Shown in pieces: positions 11,323-20,930 of a stretch of DNA of 64,000 nucleotides (position 1 is the first letter of the stretch; each line of letters opens with the position of its first letter). Made by a program: the position numbers and the translations under genes. The stretch is taken from positions 16,351,219 to 16,415,218 of the forward strand of contig CM077034.1 of assembly GCA_039090855.1 (NCBI GenBank), given 5' to 3'. The notes below the pieces were generated by a model. That model was not told the DNA's origin. It saw nothing but the letters and a program-made list of their open reading frames with translations, and did not search any database. The DNA comes from Macrothele yani (lineage: Eukaryota > Arthropoda > Arachnida > Araneae > Macrothelidae).

Positions 11323-14300
11323 ATCCCGATCCTATTTCCTAACCTTTGACTCCATTTGCCCCATTTTTAAAAGGGTTCCTCTCCAGGTGGTCCCTTACCA
11401 CATACTAAAATTTCATCAAAATCGAACCATTTTTGCGCACCTTATGACGCATAAGGGCAATGGAATGCATCCCGCTCCTATGTTCTGACTTTTGACTCCA
11501 CTTCACCCATTTTCAATAGGGTTTGTCCCTATGTGGTCCCCTACCACATACTAAAATTTAATTGAAATCGAACCATATTTACGCAAGATATGACGCATAA
11601 GGGCAATTGAATGGATCCCGCTCTTATGGAATGACCTTTGACCCTACTTCACCCATTTTCAATACGGTTCGTCCCCAGGTGGTCCCCTACCACATACTAA
11701 AATTTAATTGAAATCGAACCATATTTACGCAAGATATGACGCATAAGGGCAATTGAATGGATCCCGCTCTTATGGAATGACCTTTGACCCTACTTCACCC
11801 ATTTTCAACAGGGTTCGTCCCCATGTGGTCCCCTACCACATACTAAAATTTAATTGAAATCGAACCATATTTACGCAAGATATGACGCATAAGGGCAATT
11901 GAATGGATCCCGCTCTTATGGAATGACCTTTGACCCTACTTCACCCATTTTCAATACGGTTCGTCAACAGGTGGTCCCCTACCACATACTAAAATTTAAT
12001 TGAAAACGAACCATATTTACGCAAGATATGACGCATAAGGGCAATTGAATGGATCCCGCTCTTATGGAATGACCTTTGACCCTACTTCACCCATTTTCAA
12101 TACGGTTCGTCCCCAGGTGGTCCCCTACCACATACTAAAATTTAATTGAAATCGAACCATATTTACGCAAGATATGACGCATAAGGGCAATAGAATGAAT
12201 CCCGCTCTTATGGAATGACCTTTGACCCTACTTCACCCATTTTCAATACGGTTCGTCCCCAGGTGGTCCCCTACCACATACTAAAATTTAATTGAAATCG
12301 AACCATATTTACGCAAGATATGACGCATAAGGGCAATTGAATGGATCCCGCTCTTATGGAATGACCTTTGACCCTACTTCACCCATTTTCAATACGGTTC
12401 GTCCCCAGGTGGTCCCCTACCACATACTAAAATTTAATTGAAATCGAACCATATTTACGCAAGATATGACGCATAAGGGCAATTGAATGGATCCCGCTCT
12501 TATGGAATGACCTTTGACCCTACTTCACCCATTTTCAATACGGTTCGTCCCCAGGTGGTCCCCTACCACATACTAAAATTTAATTGAAATCGAACCATAT
12601 TTACGCAAGATATGACGCATAAGGGCAATTGAATGGATCCCGCTCTTATGGAATGACCTTTGACCCTACTTCACCCATTTTCAATACGGTTCGTCCCCAG
12701 GTGGTCCCCTACCACATACTAAAATTTAATTGAAATCGAACCATATTTACGCAAGATATGACGCATAAGGGCAATTGAATGGATCCCGCTCTTATGGAAT
12801 GACCTTTGACCCTACTTCACCCATTTTCAATACGGTTCGTCCCCAGGTGGTCCCCTACCACATACTAAAATTTAATTGAAATCGAACCATATTTACGCAA
12901 GATATGACGCATAAGGGCAATTGAATGGATCCCGCTCTTATGGAATGACCTTTGACCCTACTTCACCCATTTTCAATACGGTTCGTCCCCAGGTGGTCCC
13001 CTACCACATACTAAAATTTAATTGAAATCGAACCATATTTACGCAAGATATGACGCATAAGGGCAATTGAATGGATCCCGCTCTTATGGAATGACCTTTG
13101 ACCCTACTTCACTTATTTTCAATACGGTTCGTCCCCAGGTGGTCCCCTACCACATACTAAAATTTAATTGAAATCGAACCATATTTACGCAAGATATGAC
13201 GCATAAGGGCAATTGAATGGATCCCGCTCTTATGGAATGACCTTTGACCCTACTTCACCCATTTTCAATACGGTTCGTCCCCAGGTGGTCCCCTACCACA
13301 TACTAAAATTTAATTGAAATCGAACCATATTTACGCAAGATATGACGCATAAGGGCAATTGAATGGATCCCGCTCTTATGGAATGACCTTTGACCCTACT
13401 TCACTTATTTTCAATACGGTTCGTCCCCAGGTGGTCCCCTACCACATACTAAAATTTAATTGAAATCGAACCATATTTACGCAAGATATGACGCATAAGG
13501 GCAATTGAATGGATCCGCTCTTATGGAATGACCTTTGACCCTACTTCACTTATTTTCAATACGGTTCGTCCCCAGGTGGTCCCCTACCACATACTAAAAT
13601 TTAATTGAAATCGAACCATATTTACGCAAGATATGACGCATAAGGGCAATTGAATGGATCCCGCTCTTATGGAATGACCTTTGACCCTACTTCACTTATT
13701 TTCAATACGGTTCGTCCCCAGGTGGTCCCCTACCACATACTAAAATTTAATTGAAATCGAACCATATTTACGCAAGATATGACGCATAAGGGCAATTGAA
13801 TGGATCCCGCTCTTATGGAATGACCTTTGACCCTACTTCACTTATTTTCAATACGGTTCGTCCCCAGGTGGTCCCCTACCACATACTAAAATTTAATTGA
13901 AATCGAACCATATTTACGCAAGATATGACGCATAAGGGCAATTGAATGGATCCCGCTCTTATGGAATGACCTTTGACCCTACTTCACTTATTTTCAATAC
14001 GGTTCGTCCCCAGGTGGTCCCCTACCACATACTAAAATTTAATTGAAATCGAACCATATTTACGCAAGATATGACGCATAAGGGCAATTGAATGGATCCC
14101 GCTCTTATGGAATGACCTTTGACCCTACTTCACTTATTTTCAATACGGTTCGTCCCCAGGTGGTCCCCTACCACATACTAAAATTTAATTGAAATCGAAC
14201 CATATTTACGCAAGATATGACGCATAAGGGCAATTGAATGGATCCCGCTCTTATGGAATGACCTTTGACCCTACTTCACTTATTTTCAATACGGTTCGTC

Positions 14301-15094
14301 CCCAGGTGGTCCCCTACCACATACTAAAATTTAATTGAAATCGAACCATATTTACGCAAGATATGACGCATAAGGGCAATTGAATGGATCCCGCTCTTAT
14401 GGAATGACCTTTGACCCTACTTCACTTATTTTCAATACGGTTCGTCCCCAGGTGGTCCCCTACCACATACTAAAATTTAATTGAAATCGAACCATATTTA
14501 CGCAAGATATGACGCATAAGGGCAATTGAATGGATCCCGCTCTTATGGAATGACCTTTGACCCTACTTCACTTATTTTCAATACGGTTCGTCCCCAGGTG
14601 GTCCCCTACCACATACTAAAATTTAATTGAAATCGAACCATATTTACGCAAGATATGACGCATAAGGGCAATTGAATGGATCCCGCTCTTATGGAATGAC
14701 CTTTGACCCTACTTCACTTATTTTCAATACGGTTCGTCCCCAGGTGGTCCCCTACCACATACTAAAATTTAATTGAAATCGAACCATATTTACGCAAGAT
14801 ATGACGCATAAGGGCAATTGAATGGATCCCGCTCTTATGGAATGACCTTTGACCCTACTTCACCCATTTTCAATACGGTTCGTCCCCAGGTGGTCCCCTA
14901 CCACATACTAAAATTTAATTGAAATCGAACCATATTTACGCAAGATATGACGCATAAGGGCAATTGAATGGATCCCGCTCTTATGGAATGACCTTTGACC
15001 CTACTTCACCCATTTTCAATAGGGTTCGCCCCTGGTGGTCCCCTACCACATAGTAAAATTTCATCGAAATCGAAGCATTTTTACGTGAGTTATC
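11323..15094 (+). repeat. 146-bp satellite array, about 26 monomers
   Basis: From 11591 to 14948 the motif TGACGCATAAGGGCAATT recurs every 146 bp through 24 monomers, with a single 1-bp deletion (GGATCCGCTC near 13515). Flanking monomers (11323-11590 and after 14948) are more diverged. A variant with CACTTATT replacing CACCCATT occupies a single early monomer (about 13110) and then an unbroken run from about 13403 to 14730. This points to local homogenisation. No open frame is credible across it. Confidence 0.95.
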
Positions 15095-15261
15095 GTGCCG
15101 ACAGACGGACGGACAAAGCTGGAGCATATACGCTTCTTCAACCTACGGTTGGAAAGGGTAAAAAATCAACCATGTTTCTTTTAGTAATGTTCAGACATGT
15201 TAATAGATGGCGCGACCTGTACATTGATGACGTCAGTAGATAAACAAATGTTGGATTGCTT
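15095..15261. other. Tail between 146-bp array and right arm B2
   Basis: Contains GACAGACGGACGGACAAAG, a segment from about 15205 inverted relative to 11100, and a TGACGTCA palindrome at 15228-15235. No gene. Confidence 0.5.
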
Positions 15262-15461
15262 AACTATGGTTATGTTTTATCAAGTATTAAGTATCCCATG
15301 CTATAACTTAAAGTTCGTTTTCTCGATATGCAAATTTTCATCCATGGGAATAGATTAATTGCGAAGAAAATATGTAAAGAAGTTTTACCGTTGGAAACAT
15401 AAATCAGAGATTTTCGGTGGAAACCACCTTAAAAAACACCGTGGGCAATAAGATGGATTCA

Positions 15462-15540
15462 AGGGTCGCGGGTTACCTAGTGGACAAAGTTCGGGACTGC
15501 CACGGAAGGGACTTCAGGTTCGATCCCAAGCAGGTATCAA
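15462..15540 (+). mobile_element. Fragment of a different tRNA-derived SINE head
   Basis: GGGTTACCTAGTGGACAAAG resembles a pol III A box in a tRNA context. AGGTTCGATCCC, about 45 bp downstream, resembles a B box. No body or tail matching SINE-A follows before the next SINE. Called from these two boxes only, so it could be a degenerate tRNA fossil. Confidence 0.5.
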
Positions 15541-15607
15541 CGCTCAATCCACTAAATATCCGCCATGCGTCGCATGGCCACGTTACGCCGTCGGACCCCG
15601 GAGTACT

Positions 15608-17454
15608 TTTTTTTTTTTTTTTTTTATTGGAGGTTTAACGACCACCGTGAGCAACTCAATGGGCTATAAGCAGTCGCCCGTCCCTAATTTGGGGTCACTG
15701 GTTCCAGGGAAGGGAGAGAGCCAGTGCCGTAAGACAAACACAACATCCATTCATTGATTGATTGGAGGTTTAACGACCACCGTGAGCAACTCAATGGGCT
15801 ATAAGCAGTCGCCCGTCCTTAATTTAGGGTCACTGGTTCCAGGGAAGGAGACAGCCAGTGCCGTAAGACAAGCACAACATCCATTCATTGATTGATTGGA
15901 GGTTTAACGACCACCGTGAGCAACTCAATGGGCTATAAGCAGTCGCCCGTCCTTAATTTAGGGTCACTGGTTCCAGGGAAGGAGAGAGCCAGTGCCGTAA
16001 GACAAACACAACATCCATTCATTGATTGATTGGAGGTTTAACGACCACCGTGAGCAACTCAATGGGCTATAAGCAGTCGCCCGTCCTTAATTTAGGGTCA
16101 CTGGTTCCAGGGAAGGGAGAGAGCCAGTGCCGTAAGACAAACACAACATCCATTCATTGATTGATTGGAGGTTTAACGACCACCGTGAGCAACTCAATGG
16201 GCTATAAGCAGTCGCCCGTCCCTAATTTAGGGTCACTGGTTCCAGGGAAGGGAGAGAGCTAGTGCCGTAAGACAAACACAACATCCATTCATTGATTGAT
16301 TGGAGGTTTAACGACCACCGTGAGCAACTCAATGGGCTATAAGCAGTCGCCCGTCCCTAATTTAGGGTCACTGGTTCCAAGGAAGGGAGAGAGCCAGTGC
16401 CGTAAGACAAACACAACATCCATTCATTGATTGATTGGAGGTTTAACGACCACCGTGAGCAACTCAATGGGCTATAAGCAGTCGCCCGTCCCTAATTTAG
16501 GGTCACTGGTTCCAGGGAAGGGAGACAGCCAGTGCCGTAAGACAAGCACAACATCCATTCATTGATTGATTGGAGGTTTAACGACCACCGTGAGCAACTC
16601 AATGGGCTATAAGCAGTCGCCCGTCCTTAATTTAGGGCCACTGGTTCCAGGGAAGGAGAGAGCCAGTGCCGTAAGACAAACACAACATCCATTCATTGAT
16701 TGATTGGAGGTTTAACGACCACCGTGAGCAACTGAATATGCTATAAGCAGTCGCCCGTCCCTAATTTAGGGTCACTGGTTCCAGGGAAGGGAGAGAGCCA
16801 GTGCCGTAAGACAAACACAACATCCATTCATTGATTGATTGGAGGTTTAACGACCACCGTGAGCAACTCGATGGGCTATAAGCAGTCGCCCGTCCCTAAT
16901 TTAGGGTCACTGGTTCCAGGGAAGGGAGAGAGCCAGTGCCGTAAGACAAACACAACATCCATTCATTGATTGATTGGAGGTTTAACGACCACCGTGAGCA
17001 ACTCAATGGGCTATAAGCAGTCGCCCGTCCTTAATTTAGGGCCACTGGTTCCAGGGAAGGGAGAGAGCCAGTGCCGTAAGACAAACACAACATCCATTCA
17101 TTGATTGATTGGAGGTTTAACGACCACCGTGAGCAACTGAATATGCTATAAGCAGTCGCCCGTCCCTAATTTAGGGTCACTGGTTCCAGGGAAGGGAGAG
17201 AGCCAGTGCCGTAAGACAAACACAACATCCATTCATTGATTGATTGGAGGTTTAACGACCACCGTGAGCAACTCGATGGGCTATAAGCAGTCGCCCGTCC
17301 CTAATTTAGGGTCACTGGTTCCAGGGAAGGGAGAGAGCCAGTGCCGTAAGACAAACACAACATCCATGCCTGACCGGGATTCGAACCCGGACCCCTTACG
17401 GACGAATGATCAGAGGCCAACGCCTTAGACCACTGCGCCACCGGGGCGGCCCCG
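15608..17454 (-). mobile_element. SINE-A with body multiplied to thirteen tandem units
   Basis: A plus-strand poly(T) precedes body units starting at about 15626, 15761, 15895, 16029, 16164, 16299, 16434, 16569, 16703, 16838, 16973, 17108 and 17243. Only the last carries the tRNA head (GGATTCGAACCCGG near 17378). The unit junction is the same as in the array at 8.2 kb. Units 8-10 and 11-13 share private variants in order (AATTTAGGGCC, AACTGAATATGC, ACTCGATGGG), so a 405-bp three-unit block was duplicated. Flanks GAGTACT (15601) and GGGTACT (17454) are a possible imperfect target duplication. Confidence 0.92.
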
Positions 17455-17685
17455 GGTACTGGCCCCCGGTAATAAATAAGGGCGTCTCCCCCTCCCCCCT
17501 TTCTACTTCGCTTCAGTGTCACTTTCCTATCGGGCACTCTATCCCAAATCTCCTAGCTTCCTATTTCTAAGGGTTGTTTTAAGACCTGGGGTCAGACACT
17601 CCCTTCGTAAAATCCTCTACATATGATCTAATCTGATCTTTCTGACTAAGAAAAGTGAGGGGAAATCTGATGTCTCACCCGGACG
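17455..17685. other. Spacer with no recognised gene
   Basis: Pyrimidine-rich sequence with no supported feature. Confidence 0.4.
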
Positions 17686-17956
17686 TAGGTAAAAATACCC
17701 CCGGGGAAAAAATACTACCGGGCAAAATGCCCCTTAAAACTGAAAAACGGAAAAAATACCCCCAGAACAAACGGTTTGCTGTAAACTACCACACAGGAAA
17801 CACTGATGTGTGGCAGTGTTCCTGTGTGGCAATTTACCGGCAACCCTGTCACACATCTTTCAGCAACTTGGCCACAAAAGTTCAAGGGTGTGTGGGGGGA
17901 GGGGGGGTTGCTACAAAGATTGCCGTTTCTGGGCCTATATTGATAACTGAATTGGG

Positions 17957-18176
17957 AAAGACAATAAAAATAAAAAATAAAAAGTGAACTCCGTTTATTA
18001 GGCGTATAAAATAAGGGAATCAAAAGATGCTAGCTTTCACTACCTCCGGGTAGCTTCATCAGGCATTTAGTAGTTAAAGATCGCAGAAGCAACTGGAACA
18101 AATGTATTTCTGAGAATATGATTAAATTCAAAATAAGTAAAACGCTTGCACGATGTCACGGGTTGTTTGATCCCAG
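17957..18176 (-). repeat. PLE pseudo-LTR, copy 1
   Basis: Matches 20609-20822 in the same orientation, starting AAAGACAATAAAAATAAAAA and ending TTTGATCCCAG. The few differences include an extra AAATAA near the start and GGGTAGC versus GGGTAAGC. The PLE stop codon (18156-18158, complement) lies inside this repeat. Confidence 0.93.
18022..18069 (-). ncRNA. Hammerhead-ribozyme-like motif in PLE pseudo-LTR
   Basis: On the minus strand: AAATGC, the core box CTGATGA, a hairpin GCTACC-CGGA-GGTAGT, the box GAAA, then GCTA and GCAT. ATGC and GCAT would form stem I. The palindrome AGCT would give a minimal stem III, possibly intermolecular, with cleavage expected after the A of GCTA. PLE terminal repeats are known to carry such ribozymes with very short stem III. 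One extra A between CTGATGA and stem II is not canonical, so activity is uncertain. Confidence 0.65.
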
Positions 18177-20392
18177 GGCCGGGTGGTCACGTGTAACTTC
18201 TAGTAGCCGGTGCCATATGAAAGGAAGGCTCGTGGTTACATCTTTGTTACACACATTCCGTCGCGTGATGATCTCGATGGTTTCGCGAAGCGCAGTAGAT
18301 CTTGCGCTGACGTACGGTGCTAGTTTCTTAAAATCTCCCCATCTGGGAACTGCCCTTTCAGATGCAACATCACGGGCTAGTGCCGTCGTAAGCTTTCCGG
18401 CCTTAACGTCCCTTTGGTGTTCAGAAAAAACGGATCTGGAAGGATCTTTTTGTCATCCCGATGTAGGACTTAACGGATGCGTCAGGATAATCCAAAGGAA
18501 TAGCATAGACTCCGGCTTCAGTGAGCGTAGAAGGTGATGCGCGTTGGTCTGCTGAGAGGATATCTGACAAAGGTCTAGGAGCTGTCACGCCGATATCATA
18601 ACCTAGCCTTCGGAGAGCATTCTTCAGGAAGTACGTTAGCCTAGGAACGTAGGGAACCGAACCCACGAACCGGGTTGTCTGTGCCGTGGGGTTGGCACGA
18701 GGCTGTGGGAGAGCAGTTTTTGCAGCCTTTCTGACTATTTGGTCGATTGCGATCATGTCGTATCCCGCTAGGTTTCTAATGCTACGGATCTCCTCCTCGC
18801 ATTTGGCTTTGTTCGATGAGAGTTCGAAAGCTCGCTTTGCTCTGTACTTAAAATGGGCATATTTGCGTGCGGCCGGGCCTGCTGAGTCAGGGAGTATGGG
18901 GTTGTCCACGTGGGTAGGTTTGTAGTAGACCTCTGTGCTAAGAGCACCAGAGGGTAATCTTCTTACTAGTACATCCAGAAAAGGTAATGCACCTTCGGAC
19001 TCATAATCCGCTGTGAATTTAATATCTGGGTGCGCATCATTCATTCTGGCGAGAAAATCACTTAGGCTGGCTTGTCCATGCTACCAAACAAAGAAAATGT
19101 CGTCAGCGTACCTCAACCATATTTTAGGAACTGTGGCCGACGATTGCAAGAGTTCATTTTCGAGAGGTCGGAGGACCGCTTCAGCAAGGACCGCCGACAT
19201 CGAGGACCCCCATAGGCACCCCTTTGTTTTGTTTGTAAATTCTGGATCGGAAGCTGGAAAAATTTGAGTCCGTGACTGCATCCAGTAGTTTGGAAATAGC
19301 TTCCACAGTTTCCGAAGGGTACAAGTTCGAGTCAGCGATAGAGCGCTTCAGGTTTGTGGTGGCTTCATGCACCGGCACTGAGGGGTATAAAGATTCGATG
19401 TCAAAGCTTCCAATTATGTCGTCTGGAGACACTGTCGTGGATCTCACTCTGGAAACGAAGTCAGCTGAGGAGAGTAGGACACATTCGGCTATCGGTAGGA
19501 ACGGCCGCAGGAAGAACGAGAATGCTTTTTCCAAATTAGCTAAAGGGGCGCATTTCCTGCTAACAATAGGTCTGATTGGATTGCCGCGCTTGTGATGTTT
19601 AAGTCGAGAAAAAAGGAGAGGAACCTGAGGTCCCGGAGGGATCTTGGCAGCCCTTCTAAGTACTTCAGGAAGCGTCTTCATTCTTGCTATTCGCTTAATC
19701 TTCGCCACCCACTTGTTAAGCGGATTTACAGCTTGCAGAATGGAATCAGACTGGGTGATGAACTCCTCCAGCTTCCTGCAGTAGTCGGATTCGTCCATTA
19801 CTGCAATTTGCCCGGACTTGTCTGTGAGGGTGAAGATCAGGGAGTGGTCTTTCTTGAGGTTGGAGACATATTTGGATATTCCCGGTGCTTTTCCGATTCG
19901 GTGTTGTTTAACAGCACGAGTTAATCTGTCAACACATCCGAGTCTAATCTGGTCCCTTTCTTGGAGCGGAACACTCTGTAGGACGATTTCAATGGCGGGA
20001 ATAACGGCCTTAAGTCCGACTGGTTGGTAAAATGCAAATTTTGGTCCTTTTTGTAGATCTTTCATCTCTTCCAGTGAGAAAGACCGGGAAGAGACATTGA
20101 CTATGGGAATGGCTGGCGGGTGCCGGGGAGGTCCAAGTTCATCTCTCAGGTTGGCTAGTTTGCACTGGTGCTTGGCCGATAGGGAGCTGTATTGGCGCCT
20201 TGAAAGCATATTAACCCTGCGGAGAAGCGCGTCAAACTCCAGCGGGGTAACCTCCTCTGCAAGGCTCGTATAAAGGCGGAATACACGGTTCTCCAGAGTC
20301 ATAACAGCGATCCTTTTCATGCGTATAAGATGATTGAGCGTCTGTCTGCATTTGAAGTAAGGACGTTTTCTTCGGAACCAATTATCTATCAT
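18156..20392 (-). pseudogene. PLE reverse transcriptase / GIY-YIG endonuclease, broken
   Basis: The protein would copy element RNA at a nick made by its GIY-YIG domain. From the ATG at 20392 a 403-codon frame holds GNPIRPIVS and DIESLYPSVP (catalytic Asp region) and reaches KGVPMG. There a run of five C on the plus strand (19207-19211) instead of an expected four shifts the frame. The next frame carries SSMSAV and the catalytic YADDIFFVW, then an in-frame TAG (19081-19083), and continues HGQASLSDFL in the same frame. The C-terminus has GVYAI and SYIGMTKRSFQIRF of GIY-YIG. After another frameshift near 18430 it continues with EHQRDVKAGK and stops at 18156. A span near 745 codons suits the family. 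The true start may lie upstream, in a frame at 20389-20616. Confidence 0.92.
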
Positions 20393-20608
20393 CCACTGAC
20401 GATCTGAAGCGGAGGAACTTCGAGATGAAACCCAGTGATTTGCAATTGCTTAAGAAAAGTAAGTGGCACTTCTCCTCTTCCAACTTGATTCTGCATCTTC
20501 GATAGTCTGCAAAAGAACCCATTGTATTTGCCCGGAAACAGCAGAGATAACAATTCTATATACGATCGATGAAGAAACGGACGGGTTTCTGTACACCCAA
20601 TTAATGTG

Positions 20609-20822
20609 AAAGACAATAAAAATAAAAAGTGAACTCCGTTTATTAGGCGTATAAAATAAGGGAATCAAAAGATGCTAGCTTTCACTACCTCCGGGTAAGC
20701 TTCATCAGGCATTTAGTAGTTAAAGATCGCAGAAGCAACTGGAACAAATGTATTTCTGAGAATATAATTAAATTCAAAATAAGTAAAACACTTGCACGAT
20801 GTCACGGGTTCTTTGATCCCAG
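20609..20822 (-). repeat. PLE pseudo-LTR, copy 2
   Basis: Direct repeat of 17957-18176, upstream of the PLE coding region in its own orientation. It ends at GATCCCAG, followed at once by family X sequence (TGTATCCAGGAAG). Confidence 0.93.
20667..20715 (-). ncRNA. Second hammerhead-like motif
   Basis: Same boxes as the motif at 18022: CTGATGA, GAAA, a stem I pair ATGC/GCAT and the AGCT palindrome. Stem II reads GCTTACC against GGTAGT, so it has one bulged T. This copy is probably weaker or inactive. Confidence 0.6.
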
Positions 20823-20930
20823 TGTATCCAGGAAGTTCCCCTTGAAGTGTCCGTGAGGTCCATTAGCTTTGGAAGAGGGGGGGGGGGTTCCCCAAAATGT
20901 TAAAATGGACGTAGAGCTGTAAACATTAGT

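Larger units (their letters stand above)
9637..15414. mobile_element. Nested inverted-repeat (foldback-like) element complex
   Basis: Four related terminal-repeat arms were seen: A1 (9637-9784), A2 (10856-11045), B1 (11146-11303) and B2 (15262-15414). A1 and B2 are inverted copies, sharing AAAATCTCTG/CAGAGATTTT and the AAAACATAACCATA block. A2 and B1 are inverted copies that share CGTCAAGTAA/TTACTTGACG. A2 also extends (11040-11100) into sequence inverted at 15205-15262, so all arms are one family. Diverged and homogeneous 146-bp-type monomers fill the space between. No transposase frame is present. The order A1-monomers-A2-B1-monomers-B2 suggests one element nested in, or rearranged with, a relative. 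Confidence 0.72.
17957..20822 (-). mobile_element. Penelope-like element (PLE) with direct terminal repeats
   Basis: The minus-strand coding region joins a reverse transcriptase to a GIY-YIG endonuclease, the defining architecture of endonuclease-bearing Penelope-like elements. About 215-bp direct repeats (17957-18176 and 20609-20822) bracket it. These are pseudo-LTRs, which PLEs acquire through tandem arrangement, and both carry hammerhead-like motifs. The coding region is broken by a frameshift, a stop and another frameshift. It lies within family X copy X1. Confidence 0.93.

Noticed and set aside
18118..19924. Plus-strand frames opposite the PLE
   Set aside because: Shadows of the PLE reverse transcriptase and endonuclease coding strand.
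17957..20822. LTR retrotransposon
   Set aside because: The direct repeats flank a GIY-YIG-bearing Penelope-type RT. No gag, protease, integrase or primer-binding site is present.
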